64,000 bases of DNA, from positions 124,001 through 188,000 of the forward strand of contig JADKGY010000030.1 in the NCBI GenBank assembly GCA_016722045.1, in the 5' to 3' direction. The position numbers and the translations under genes are program-made. Positions within the stretch are counted from its first letter, which is position 1. Every line of letters starts with the position of its first letter. The stretch is from Candidatus Opimibacter skivensis. Its GTDB lineage: Bacteria > Bacteroidota > Bacteroidia > Chitinophagales > Saprospiraceae. The notes beneath the pieces were generated by a model. It was not told the DNA's origin, ran no database searches, and saw only the letters and a list, made by a program, of their open reading frames with translations. Positions 9,101-24,200 of this stretch are shown one piece after another.

Positions 9101-9213
9101 ATTCGTTACTCGTTACTCGTTATTCGTTATTCGTTACTCGTTACTCATTATTCGTTACTCATTATTCGTTATTCGTTACTCATTATTCGTTACTCGTTAT
9201 TCGTTATTCGTTA
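9101..9213 (-). repeat. 7-nt stop-codon array TAACGAR directly at the giant's stop
   Basis: About 16 units of TAACGAA, TAACGAG or TAATGAG on the coding strand. The first unit supplies the TAA stop of the second giant gene at 9213-9211. The period is not a multiple of three, so every frame meets a stop within three units. A similar but shorter run (CGAATAA/CGAATAT) lies at 36451-36490. Confidence 0.93.
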
Positions 9214-12200
9214 ATAAAAAATGATACCTGAGGTTCTGTTCTGATTTGTCTTCCAAAGGGTTTCATCACCGGCTGATTCTGTAAATGCACTCATGTTGTA
9301 ATCACCGATTGAGTATCCGTATGTATTCTGGAAGGCTCTCCATGTCGTCCTGTCTGATGAACTGATCGCGGCGATAGACGTGACTTGTTCACCATTGGCT
9401 GCATGCATGGCCCAGACACCCGGTGCAACTTCCTTCTGTCCGTATCTGAAGATAGGTGCATACGAATTGCTTGTTGTAAAGTCCCAGTTGATGATCATAC
9501 CACCGCATGAATATGTCGCTACTGATGGAGACAATACCCCGAGATGTGTTCTGTGTTGTACCAGTACATAATAATTATCACCCGGTGTCAATACAAGTCC
9601 TCCGCATGGATCAGGGAATGTCACTTGTCCATCTGTATGTACCCATCCTGCACATGACCAGTAATTATTGGCCGGCAGAATTCCATTCTTACGAACGGTG
9701 ACCAGCACCCAATCCACCACATCAGCAGGATAAGGCGTCACGCCCATCGGTGCACCTGGTGCTGACGGATCACCATATGTTGCTCCACTGTTACCACTGT
9801 AATTCCATGGTACAATATTATAAGGTTGACCAAATGGAGTAAACGGCGCATTCAACTGAATCGACAAACTTGGAGACAGATTCTTATCCTGTCCGGGCAG
9901 CACATGGTTACTATTGAGTGTCGGGTTCATCAGGTTCGTACCTGTATTGTAAGGACCTTCCAACATTACTTTTAATGTGAGTGGGAAACATCTTACAGTA
10001 TATGTATAAACCCAGTTAAGTGCAAATCCTGAACAATCTGTATACGTCCATGTATAGGTCCGGTATGTATCTGTACCCTCACAATTGACCTGGGCACTGA
10101 CTACAGGACCGACAGGAACAAGTGTCACTCCACACGCATCAACTACAGTCGGTGGTGTTGGAACTACATTAGTCGCCAGCGGACAGTTGACAATACTACC
10201 ACCATTAGCAGGTAATGTAAATGGTGGACGATCTACCGTATAAGTGTAAACATAATCCTGATTGTTGCCTTCGCAATCCGTATACGTGTATGTGTATGTC
10301 CTGATGCCTTCACATGCAGGGATCGGCGTCACTACAGGAAGAGACGGTATCAGTACATTGCCGCAATTGTCAGTCACTACCGGAAGTGGCGGAGCTGTAT
10401 TTGTTGCAAGAGGACATCCTACAGTACTGCCTGCATCAACAGGGTTAGGGAATGTTTCATATTCCACAGTGTAGGTGAAGACCCAATTGTGGGTATTGCC
10501 TTCACAATCCGTGTATGTATAGGTATAGGTTCTTGTTCCCTCACAGGTCAAAGCAGTACTGATGACAGGTTCGGATGGCGTCAACACATTACCACAATTA
10601 TCTGTCACAGTTGGCACTGTCGGAAGCGTGTTCGTTGCGACAGGACATGCTACAGTCATTGCGCCATTGGCCGGCATCGTGAAGTCTTCGCGTTCAACTG
10701 TGTATGTGTATACCCAGTTGTGTGTATTGCCTTCACAATCCGTGTATGTATACGTGTATGTTCTGTTGCCTTCGCACACGACCTGTGCACTGATGACAGG
10801 AGAACCTGTTGGTGTCAATGTATTGCCACAATTATCCACCACTGTTGGCAATGTCGGTGGAGTGTTTGTTGCAACAGGACATGCTACTGTAGAAGAACCA
10901 TTGGCCGGCATCGTGAAGTCTTCGCGCTCGACGGTGTAGGTATAAACCCAGTTGTGTGTGTTGCCTTCACAATCCGTATAGGTATACGTGTATGTTCTGT
11001 CGCCTTCACAGACTACCTGTGCACTGATCACCGGTGCAGAAGGTGTCAATGTGTTGCCACAATTGTCAACTACTGATGGTAATACCGGAGCAGTGTTTGT
11101 TGCTGCAGGACATGCTACTATAGAAGAACCATTCGCAGGCATGGTGAAGTCTTCACGTTCAACTGTATAAGTGAATACCCAGTTGTGCGTGTTGCCTTCG
11201 CAATCGGTGTATGTATACGTGTATGTTCGGTCGCCTTCACAGACTACCTGCGGACTGATCGCTGGTGGTGCAGGCGTCAATGTGTTGCCACAATTATCAG
11301 TCACGGTTGGTAATGCAGGTGCTGTGTTTGTAGCTGCAGGACATGATACAGTCATTGCACCACTTGGAGGTACTATCGTGAAGTCTTCACGTTCGACTGT
11401 GTATGTGTATACGAAGTCTTGTGTAAAGCCTGTGCAATCTGCGTATGTCCATGTGTAGGTGCGTGTGCCTTCGCATGCGACCTGACTACTGACGACTGGT
11501 CCTGACGGTATGATGACGGCTCCGCAATTGTCTGTCAATACAGGTGGTACAGGAACAACGTTAGTCTGTATCGGACATGATACTGTCTTAAAGCTATCGA
11601 CCGGATTGGCAAATGGTAAGCGGTCGACTATGTAGGTGTACACATAGTTTTCTGTATTGCCTTCGCAGTCGATATAATTCCATGTGTATGTACGAGTGCC
11701 TTCACATGCAACCGGTCCGCTATCAACAGGTCCTGTTGGTGTGAGTAAATGACCACAGTTATCCATCACGACCGGAGGAACAGGTATCGTATTTGTCTGT
11801 ATAGGACAATTGACCGTTACGGTCACATCTACAGGATTAGGAATAGGTTCGTATTCTACGGTGTAGACATAATCCCAATCGTGCGTATTTCCTTCGCAAT
11901 CCGTGTATCTGAATGTATAGACTCGTGTTCCTTCACATGTTGGTTTGGATGTGAATGTCACCGTTGGTACTAAAGTATTACCACAATTGTCTATGACCAC
12001 AGGTGGTGTTGGGACGACATCGGTAAGATCCGGACACGCCACATTTGAGCCACCATCTAAAACTGTAATGGCAAAGTCTTCATATTCGACCTTGATCGTG
12101 TATGACCATGGCTGTGCATAATTGGAACAATCAATAAATGAATAATTGCGCACCTGCATTCCTTCACAGCTCAATGAACCCGGTGTATTGATCGTCGATA

Positions 12201-15200
12201 CTAAAACATGAGGCACTACATTGCCACAATAATCCAATACTGTCGGGAATATTGTTGCCGCGAGTGTATCTGATGGACAATCGACATTGACAGTCACATT
12301 GGCCGGCACGACCGGTGCGGGTTTTGAGAATGTTTGTGTTGAATACCCTGGATATTCAGATATCTGGCCACCACCTGCCTGGTCAACACTTGATGACAAA
12401 TTGGTGATCACATCTTCTCTGAGTTGTATGGTTTCATTTGTAGAAATATTGAAACAAACTTTATGCAGGATCAGTGGTACGCCTTGTGTGATCGGCACGA
12501 GACCGTTGTTACCAGAACTATTGAAGAGGAATGAATCAATCGCCATACATTGATTGAATACGACAGGATTGTTAGTTGTCATGACACAACTACTATCAAG
12601 GCCTATCGGAGGAGTAAGGCCTCCAAGACAATTTGCAAAAAATCCAGTAGTGTAGGATGTAAGAGTACCTGTGACACCCGGAGTATATTTCAGATTGAAA
12701 CAAAGTGTGTCTGCACAACAATTCGTCTTCACGCCGCATGAATACGGCATTTGATTATCAGGAACCCACATCATTGTTGATGTACCCGGTACCAGAACAG
12801 TCACTGTCCTATTGCCTGTAGCTGAACAACCGTTTGCACTGGTGACGGTGACATTGATCATCAGGGAAGGCGCATTGCCTGCGGTGTAGATGATTGAATT
12901 TGTACCGGCTCCTGCGGTGATCGTACTGCCCGGAGAAACTGACCAGGAGTATGTAGCTCCAATGCCTGCATTTGGAACAGAAACAATGTTGTTGATGCTA
13001 CCCTGGTAAACAGTCATGTTAGCTGTGATGACAGCACTTGGTGTCGGCATCACATTTACATTGCCTGTAGTGCTACTGCAACCTGTGGCTGTGTTCGTAA
13101 ACGTGAACGTCACTAAACCTGAACCCACACCTAATGCAAGACCAGCATTATTTATTGACGCAATTGAGTTATTGCTGCTCATCCATGTTCCACCTGATGA
13201 AGGAAGATACTGAGCTGTAAAGCCTGTGCATATTGATGAAGGTCCTGATACAACCGGCAGAGGATTGACAGTGATGGTTTGCATTGCGACATTGGAACAA
13301 CCGGGATAAGAAACTGTGACCGTATAGACACTAGTCATCGCCGGAGTTACAGTGATCGATGATGTAGTTTGTCCGTCCGGAGCCCATAGATACGTACCAC
13401 CAGCAGGTGATGCGGCAAGTGTAGCTGATGCACCTGCGCAAATCGTACCGTCATCGTTAGTTGTACCACTTGTTTCAGTTACAGCGATAGATGCCGGTGT
13501 TGAAACCGGTACACCACCCGGAGGCGCTGCATTCAACCATGGGCAGTACAATACTTTCGTTGTGACCGGTGCACCAGTGCCCGGACCAACAGGACCAGGC
13601 CCGCTCGCGCTTTCCCAATAATTGTATGTGGCATCTACATCTGTCGTCGTGAGATTTTGTACGCCATAAGTATTTCCTGCAAGCGAGTTATTTGGTGATG
13701 CTAATACAGCACCTGCAGTAGCTGTCAGTTGAATATCTGTTCCATTGTCCGGATTTGCTCCTCCATCAAAATTGTTCAGATTGTTAACTGTTCCGTTACC
13801 CGTACGTGTAAAGCGGACACCGATACCATTATCATAAATGTGATTGTTGGTGACAGTTGCCGTTGCACTATCTACATCTATTGCAATTGCATTGCCGGAG
13901 AATGACAGTACGTTGTCATGAACATTGGCGCTTGCATCAGGTCCGGTGACCAGGATACCTTTAGGTGAACCTGTAACAGAAGTATTCCCTTTGATCTCAG
14001 CGAATACAGTAGCACCAATTGAGTTGAGTGGATTATCATTTACTCTGATACCTGCTATTGTTGCACCTGTTACCGTGACACCATTGATCGTGGCTGATGT
14101 ATTGCCTGCATCTGAACCTGTGCTTGGATAGCCTTCATAATTATTGACATTGATACCCAAACCTACACCGGTGACTGAGCCACCCGAGATAAAAGGAGCT
14201 ACCTGATCATTCCAAACTGATATCCCCACTGTAGGAATAGCTGTAATCGCTGAACCATTGATGGTATTAGATACAGCTGAAGACGCAACAGACATTGATG
14301 ACAGCAAGATTCCATCCCAAGCTGCAGTTTCATTAGCATTTGCAATACCTGTGATGTTATTGCCACCTACGGTAAATGGAGATGCTGTGCCATAAGCAAG
14401 GTTATGGAATATACCTCTTCGCCTTACCGAAATCGTATTGGAAGAAATACCCATTGAGCCACCGGGACTTGGCAAATAGAAATTACCTGTCTGCACACCG
14501 ATTCTCACATTGCTCATGCAATTGGCGCCCACTACCGCATATTGATTGTCATATAACAATACGCCACCTCCCCAGAAATCAATACCTGAACCTGCATCAT
14601 ATGTGCCCATATTCCGGATCTGGTTATTTGAAACAACATGTCCGCTGGTCGGAACTCCTAAAAGGTAATCATCGATTGTAACCCCGAAGTATGATAAATT
14701 CTGGATGATGTTGTATGTAACATGAAGATTATTTACACCGCTTGAATAATCCGTAACACCTTCTGCTGCATCGATATCTGCACCATTGGTGCTGGTGAAT
14801 CCGCTGATCAATGCAGGGTTATCACCATCAATTGTAAATCCTTCAATGCTGACATTTGAAGCTGTAACATGGAATATTTCACCTGAAGAAATCGCTGCTG
14901 TCGCAGGTACTACGATGGCTTCAGCAACTCTCACGCCAGAACAAGGATCAATGAGATAATTCGGACCTCTGATGGTGAGTGATTTATTGACGATGATATC
15001 TTCTGCGTATGTACCTGGATCCACAGTGATCGTATCACCTGCTGAAGCGGCATTGATCGCAGCCTGTATCGTACAATAGTCTAATCCTGTATTGGTGTTG
15101 TGTACAGGGCCGTCATTGTTAAATCCAACTACTACGCTTGCTGTTGTGGTACATCCGTTAGCTGCAGTCACTGTGACACTATACGAGCCTTGTGCAAGAC

Positions 15201-18200
15201 CTGTAGCTGTAACCGTGGTCTGAACAGGAACTGTATTCCATACATACGTAAACGGGCCAACACCTCCTGTCACTGATGTGACTGTAGCTGTACCAAATGC
15301 TATCGGCGGACAGCCTGAAGGTGTAGATGAGGTGGTCGCCATAAGACCACATGCCACGCATGCTGCAGCAGGCTGGAATCCCGGTGTGATGAGATCGCCA
15401 TCTACTCCGCTCGTCAGCCATGGAATATATGATGTAACTCCACCAGCTATGTTGAAGATTTTTGACGTGATTACTGCCGGTGTAGTAGAACCGAACCAAT
15501 TACATGTAGCATGAATAGGATCGGTAACGCCATCCGGTTCATTGTTGTAAATCGCGATTGTACTCAGCAGGCTATTGTTACTGATGGTGTTAGAGTTTTG
15601 TGTTCCTGTAGTTTGATTGCTCAGCAGGATGTCACCAAAAGCTCCCGGTGCTGTAGCATTGCCGGAGAAGAAATTATTCTGAATCGTTGTGCCCTGGCCA
15701 CCTCTCAGCGGATCAGCACTGCCGAATGCAGTGAGTGACATTCCGTACAGACCATTGGCAGTAAATGTATTGCGTGCAAAATTTGAATTCTTAGGACCGC
15801 CCTGGAATCCAAGCTGAGAATTATTGTTGAATGTATTTTCAAGGACCTGAGCATTTTCAAGTGATCTTGAACCTGCATTTATACCTGCTACCAGACCCTG
15901 GAAAAGATTACCCTGGAATAATGGATTTCTTGGTGTGGCACTTGTACCTACATTTCTATTCCCATCAACGAAAAGACCATATGTACCTCCGCCTCCAAGG
16001 ATATTATTGTTGGTTAAATTCAATCCGGCGAATGATTGAGGACCGTTGAGGAAAATAATTTGTGTAGAGCCTGTTCCACCCACTAATTCGCACTTATTGA
16101 CAGTCAAATCTGTAATACCGCGGTTGAGCCACAATCCTTGTCCAGTTGCACTGGTTACTTTTAAATAATTGTTTTGCAATTGGACTCCACTGAGCACGGA
16201 GCTTAATGTCTGGACAACACCATTTGTTCCAATTGTATTACCCAACATTGCAAAACCATTGATGACAGAATTGGATGAACCTGCCAAAAATTCAAGAGCA
16301 GCACCTGATGCAGGAGCAATAACAGATTCTACTATCGGATTAGGTACACCCACTACTCTACCACGTGCATCGACACCTACCTGAGCACCATTAATCGTGA
16401 GTGATTTGTTGAGTGTTACATTTTCAGGATATGTACCCGGATCCACATTGATCACATGTGTATTCAATGTGAGTGGATCATTGATAGCAGCCTGTATCGT
16501 ACAATAGTTCAATCCTGTATTGACATTATGTACAGGGCCTGCGAGACTATTCGTCACAGTAGCAGGAGCAGTACCTGTGCAGCCGTTGAAGTCCGTCACG
16601 GTGACTGTATACGATCCTGCGATGAGGCCGGTAGCTGTAGCTGTTGTCTGACCATTTGACCACAGATATGTGTATGGTGAAATACCACCGCTGATGACAG
16701 TTACAGTTGCAGTTCCATTGTTTTGCAATGGACATGTAGCCGGAGTTGTTGAAATTGAAAAGGCAAGATTACATGGTGCGGAACAAGGCACTGAAGGCTG
16801 GAAGCCGTCAAGCGGATTTCCACCAAGGTCGACACCACTCGTTGTCCATGGTATGTATGTCACTGTATTCGGATTCGTCTGTATGATACTTGCAGCAATT
16901 GTGGCAGGTATATTTGATCCAAACCAGTTACATGTAGCATCGACTACGGTCACATCTTCATTCCGTATCGTGACTGCACTTGTCAGGCTATTGTTATGTG
17001 CCTGTATACCTGTGTTAGCCCCAAAATCAGTATTGACCATAATATCAGCCTGTACTGTACCGGTGATGATATTATTGTGGATGTTGATGGAACTGTTGCC
17101 ACCTGCTATTTTAAAACCACGTTTTCCATTGGTGATGTAGTTATTTGCAAATTCACCACCGGTAACTTTGGAAACATATACGCAGGAAGAACCCGGATCA
17201 TTGTCATGCAGATAATTCGTATTGAAGGCCACATTGACATGACTTGCTCCGCCGTCAAAAAGAACTGAAGCGTTAGTCGTGTGATTTTTGAATTCATTGT
17301 TCAATACAGAAAGTGCATTGGATGTAAAGCTGTAGAGTCCTATTCCACCTGCAGGACCAGGACGATTATTTCCATCAAATAAATTGTACTGAACGGTAGA
17401 TGCACCTGTGTTGGATGCATACACACCTTTTTCATTATTGAAGAGGATATTATTCTTAATCAGACTTCCGGTTGAATTGGTATAGATACCGGATTCGAAA
17501 CCGACACCACCGCAATTCTGGACTTTGAATCCATCAATCGTGACACCTGGAACCGTGATAGCGAAACCTGTGCGGGTACCATTATTGCCATCCACAATAG
17601 ATTCAGCGCCACGAACACCGTTGCCTGCAATACCTGCATTGGCTCCCTGGATGTTGACACTCTTATTGACCGTGACTGCTTCGTCATATAGACCCGGCTG
17701 ACATACAAGCGTATGACCTCCCATGGTGAGTGGGTCATTGATTGCAGACTGTATCGTGCAGTATGTCAACATCGTAGTTGTATTGTACACTCGTGCACAT
17801 ACGGTGAGCACGACATCATTACCATCACCACCTGCGTAATTGATTATGAAAGTAGTACCACCTATCACTACGGATGATCCCTGCGCGAACTGGCCGACGA
17901 CCGGGTCCATCATATCATTGTCGATGATCTTGATCTGATCACCATTGGCAGGGGAATATCCCAGCGTTCCGGAGAGCATGGCTCCGCCTAGTGTCACTGT
18001 TCCATTGACTGTAAACTGATCATACTGTGTACATGGCGTAGTGCCATTGATTTCCATAGGTAATATATCACCACCATCAAGTGAAAGATTGCCACCGATC
18101 GTGACGCAACCCGGGCTTGCTCCCGGTGAAAGAGCGATGTCTTTGCTTCCACCCAATACGGCATCTACATTACCAGGATACGTACCACTCTGTATGTGGA

Positions 18201-21200
18201 CTGTAAATCCGGAAGTAGCCGCGCTAATACCACGCTGAATACTTGGCGTAGTCGTAGCAGGAGCGATAAAGCTATTCAGTGTCACATAATCATTGAGTGC
18301 CACCCATCGGAAGAAGCCTCTATTGCCTGCATCAATCGCATGGATGACGAGATCTTCTTTTGTATAGTTATCTGTGATGACCACATTACCTGCTGTCTTG
18401 AAGACTGCGCTGCTCACATCAAAGGTGACGCCTGCAGATATACCATCATCTATGGATAAAGCTGCCACTGTCTGTCCTTTGTATGTAGACGCACCAGTGA
18501 ATGTGACATCAGGTGAATACGGACCTGCATAAGCCTGGAAGGCAACACCATATTCACCACCATCGAAGAGATTGCCCGCTCCGATCAATACTTGTGGATC
18601 TGTTGTAGCCCCATTTATGCCGACTATAGCCACGCCGATTGAATTGTTCGTAAGTGTATTTCCAAGAATCTGCGCTTGTGTATTCGGATCATCCCAAACT
18701 GCGATACCACTTGAACCTGATCCATCTGAAGAGGCTATACCGGTGCAATTTGAAATCGTATTATTGCTGATGACGACATCATCTCCATACTCTGAAAGAA
18801 TGAAATAATCGAGCCAGTCACCCGCGCCTTTACCTGTGTAGGTATTGCCACTATATGTTCCTGTGCAGTTGTCGGCAAGAATACCATTACGTCCGATTTG
18901 TGTAAATGTGCAATTGGTCACATTGACATTACCTGTGCTTACGATATGAATCGCTGTGCCTTTATAATCGGTGCTTTCATTGTATTTGATACCTGTGATA
19001 TTGCAATCATTGACGATACCGTTGCCTTCCTGTTTGATACCGGTGTAGATTAATTTACCTGTACCATCGAGCGTGACTTTGCTCAGATTTAAAGTTTTGC
19101 CCGGATTGACTTTAATCCATGCATCACCGTAAGCTGTGCTTGCATCAGGTTTGATAAATGTAGTTGTCTTATCTGCACCGATGATCGTCAGGTTTTTACT
19201 GATGACGATCTGACCCATTTCCACATAGGTTCCTGCAGCGATGGTGATCGTATGACCATCGAGTGTCTGTGGATCATTGATAGCTTGCTGTAGTGTACAG
19301 AAGGTTTCTGCTGTATTCGTATTCGTAACACCGCCGGCACATTTTGTCAATACTACATCATTACCTCCATCTGCATAGTCTACGTAGAATGTGTAGCCAC
19401 CTGCATTGATGGTCACGCCTGTTGCAAATTGTCCTGATACCGGATCGGCCATATCATTGTCAATGATCTTAAACTGATCACCATTTGATGGCACATAACC
19501 CACATTGAGCGTCAATGTAGCACCACCTAAAGTGACCATACCATTGACAATAAACTGATCATAATCTGTGCAGGCTGTAGTGCCGTTTAATTCCATTAAG
19601 AGTACATCGCCACCATTGAGGACCACGTCGCCATTGATCGTGACACAGCCCGGGCTATTGCCTGGTGAGAAGGTGAGGCTCTTGCCTCCAGTGGCGGCAT
19701 CAAAACCAGGATATGTACCGACAGGGATCTTGATCGTATGACCGCTGAGTGTTTGCGGATCATCGATCGCTTCCTGTATGGTGACAAATGTTTCACCTGT
19801 CTGCATATTTAATACATTACCCGGTGTCGTGACGGTAATGGTAAACATGCATGAGTTCATGCAACCAAATGGTCCTGTGTAGGTGTAGGTGATCGTATGC
19901 ATACCCAAACCTGCAACGGAAGGATCAAACATTCCGGCGCTTACACCTGTACCACTGTAAGTTCCTGTGAGCGGCATGCCACCGGTCAGTACAAAAGCAG
20001 GCGTAATATTTGTAGTTGAAAAATCTGACGGACATGATACGGAAGGCGTTGTACACGTACCCGGATTTGTAGTCAATGATTGAATCGCACTTCTGCAACC
20101 CGTAAAATTATCAACGCATGCATAGAAAATTGTAATCGGTGTAGTTTGGTTGTACATCGGAGGAGGAAGCATCGATGTGCCCATGATATCTGTAAAATAA
20201 GTCAGGGTTGTTCCAGGTCCACATGGCGTGGGGAAATTGAACGAACCTCCACCAACGATGCAACCCGGTTGACATGTACTTTCTGTTGCAGTGATCAGTG
20301 GTGCTGATGGTGGGGTGCATGTACCCGGCATCGTTGTATATGTCTGTATAGCACTTCTGCAACCTGTAGTAAAATCAAAACATGCGTAATAAATCGTCAT
20401 CGGTGTATTCTGATTGTACACCGGCGGGCCAATGATTGTTGTGCCTGAAATGTCCGTGTAATAGGTCAGTATGGTGCCTGGTCCGCAATTGTTAATCACT
20501 GCGAATGAACCACCGCCAAGCATACAACCCGGCTGACATGAACTCTGCATGGCTGTCACCAAAGGTGGTGCAGGATTGGTACATACACCCGGATTGGTGG
20601 TTAAGGATTGTATCGAGCTTCTGCATCCGGTGAAATTATCAACGCACGCATAGTATATCGTCATCGGGGTGGTCTGGTTGTAAGCAGGTGGTGTAGTCGT
20701 TGGATTTGACCCTATGCCGTCGGAATAGTATGTCAGTGTTGTACCCGGACCGCAAGGACCCGGTACACCAAATGAACCTCCCGAAGGAGCGCATGGTGGC
20801 TGACAGGTACTATTGTTGACGATGATGAAAGGACCGTTTGGAGTGGTACATGTACCCGGTACTGTGGTCAATGACTGAATAGCACTGCGACAACCAGTGA
20901 TGTTTTGAACACACGCATAATAAATAGTCATTGGTGTAGTCTGATTGTATACCGGCGGTGTGGTTGTTGGATTTGTGCCCACGATATCATCGTAGAAAGT
21001 CATCGTACTACCTGTACATGGTGTGATGTTGAACGATCCGCCTCCCAGTATACAACCAGGCTGACAAGTACTTTCTGTCGCTGTGATTGTTGAAGATGAT
21101 GGATTCGTACATGTACCCGGATTGGTAGTCAAAGTTTGTATTGCACTTCGGCAACCTGTGACATCATCAACACACGCATAGAAAATCGTCATCGGTGTAT

Positions 21201-24200
21201 TCTGATTGTATGTTGGTGCACCTGTTGTCGTGGTACCTGCAATACTTGTATAATAGGTCAGTGTTGTGCCTGTTCCGCATGCTGTAGCGATATTGAATGT
21301 ACCTCCAGCTAACATACATCCTGACTGGCAGGTACTCTCGGTGGCGGTGATCAATGGTGCTGATGGTGTAGGGCATGTACCCGGCACTGTCGTTAATGAT
21401 TGTATTGCACTTCTGCAACCGGTGACATCATCTACACATGCATAATAAATGGTCATCGGTGTACTCTGATTGTATGTCGGTGCACTTGTTGTAGTGGTAC
21501 CTGCCATACTTGTATAATAGGTCAGTGTTGTACCTGAACCACATGTAGTGACGATATTGAATGTTCCTCCGCCTAATGTACATCCTGGTTGACATGTACT
21601 TTCTGTCGCTGTGATGAGGGGCGCAGATGGTGTGGGGCATGTACCCGGCACTGTAGTCAATGTCTGAATTCCACTTCTGCAACCTGTGATATCATCAACG
21701 CATGCATAATAGATCGTCATCGGCGCAGTCTGATTATATGTAGGTGCTCCGGTTGTAGTGGTACCTGTGTTATCTGTGTAATACGTGAGTGTTGTACCTG
21801 CACCACATGCTGTAGTGACGCTGAATGAACCTCCGCTCACCACACAACCCGGCTGGCAGGTGCTGTTGTTGGCTATAATAACCGGCGTAGAAGGTGTGCC
21901 ACTACAAGCACCCGGCGTAGTGGTGAAGGTCTGAATAGCACTTCTGCAACCCGTGATATCATTGACACATGCATAATAGATCGTCATCGGCGTACTCTGG
22001 TTATAAACCGGAGGAGTCGTCGTTGGGTTAGAACCCATGACATCAGAATAATATGTCAATGTCGTTCCTGCTCCGCACCCCGTGATGATATTGAATGATC
22101 CACCTCCTACTGTGCAGCCCGGTTGACATGAACTTTCAGTGGCTGTGATAGATGGTGTGGATGGTGTAGGACATGTACCTGGTACAGTGGTCAATGACTG
22201 AATAGCACTGCGACAACCAGTGATGTTTTGAACACACGCATAATAAATGGTCATTGGTGTAGTCTGATTGTATACCGGCGGTGTGGTCGTTGGATTTGTG
22301 CCCACGATATCATCGTAGAATGTCATTGTACTCCCTATGCAAGGGGTGATGTTGAATGATCCACCTCCCAGTGTGCAACCAGGCTGACAGGTACTTTCTG
22401 TCGCAGTGATGGTTGAAGAAGATGGATTCGTGCATGTACCCGGATTGGTAGTCAATGTTTGTATTGCACTTCTGCATCCTGTGACATCATCTACACATGC
22501 ATAATAAATGGTCATCGGTGTGGTCTGATTGTATGTCGGTGCACCTGTTGTGGTGGTACCGGCCATACTTGTATAATAGGTTAGTGTTGTGCCTGCTCCG
22601 CATGCTGTCACGATATTGAATGAACCACCACCAACTGTACATCCTGGTTGACATGTACTCTCAGTGGCAGTGATGAGTGGTGCAGATGGATTTGTACACG
22701 TACCCGGCACTGTCGTTAATGATTGTATTGCACTTCGGCAACCGGTGACATCATCTACACATGCATAATAAATGGTCATCGGTGTACTCTGATTGTATGA
22801 TGGTGCACTTGTTGTAGTGGTACCTGCCATACTTGTATAATAGGTCAGTGTTGTACCTGAACCACATGTAGAGACGATATTGAATGTTCCTCCGCCTAAT
22901 GTACATCCTGGCTGACATGTACTTTCTGTCGCTGTGATGGATGGTGCGGATGGATTTGTGCATGTACCCGGATTTGTTGTTAATGTTTGTATTGCACTTC
23001 GACATCCTGTACCATTATCCACACATGCATAAAAGATCGTCATCGGCGTGGTCTGATTGTATGTAGGTGCACCTGTTGTCGTGGTACCTGCCATACTTGT
23101 ATAATAGGTCAGCGTTGTACCGGCTCCGCATGCTGTAATGACATTAAATAAGCCGCCACCAACTGTACATCCCGGTTGGCATGTACTTTCCGTTGCGGTG
23201 ATCAATGGGGCGGATGGATTGGTACATGTACCCGGATTAGTCGTAAGTGTTTGTATCGCACTTCTGCATCCGGTGATGTTATTGACACATGCATAGAAAA
23301 TGGTCATCGGTGTGGTCTGGTTATATGTAGGCGCACCCGTTGTCGTTGTACCGGTAATGTCAGTATAGTATGTAAGTGTTGTACCGGCTCCGCATGCTGT
23401 CGTGACATTGAATGAGCCGCCACCAACTGCACATCCCGGTTGGCATGTACTTTCCGTTGCGGTGATCAATGGGGCAGATGGATTTGTACATGTACCCGGA
23501 TTTGTTGTTAATGTTTGTATTGCACTTCGACATCCTGTTACATTATCCACACATGCATAAAAGATCGTCATCGGTGTGCTCTGATTGTATGTCGGTGCAC
23601 CTGTTGTAGTGGTACCTGCCATACTTGTATAATAGGTCAGTGTTGTACCTGCTCCACATGCTGTCACGACATTGAATGTTCCTCCACCTAGTGTACAACC
23701 AGGCTGACATGTACTCTCTGTCGCTGTAATGAGAGGAGCTGATGGATTTGTGCACGTACCAGGATTAGTAGTTAATGTCTGTATTGCACTTCTGCATCCG
23801 GTGATGTCGTTGACACATGCATAGAAAATGGTCATCGGTGTGGTCTGGTTATATGTAGGCGCACCGGTTGTTGTTGTTCCTGTATTGTCGGTATAATATG
23901 TCAGTGTTGTTCCGGCACCACATGATGTGATGGTATTAAATGAACCACCACCAACTGTGCATCCTGGTTGACATGTACTGTTTGTCGCTGTGATCAGAGG
24001 AGCTGATGGATTTGTGCACGTACCCGGATTAGTAGTTAAGGTCTGTATAGCACTTCTGCAACCTGTAACATCATTTACACACGCATAGAAAATTGTCATC
24101 GGTGTAGTCTGGTTGTAGGTAGGTGTTCCTGTTGGAGTCGTACCTGTGATATCTGTGTAATATGTGAGTGTTGTACCTGCACCACATGCTGTGATGGTAT

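Noticed and set aside
10489..11076. 195-codon plus-strand open frame
   Set aside because: Antisense to the 77-residue HYR-like array of giant 2 and itself just a repeat of one phrase rich in Cys and Arg.
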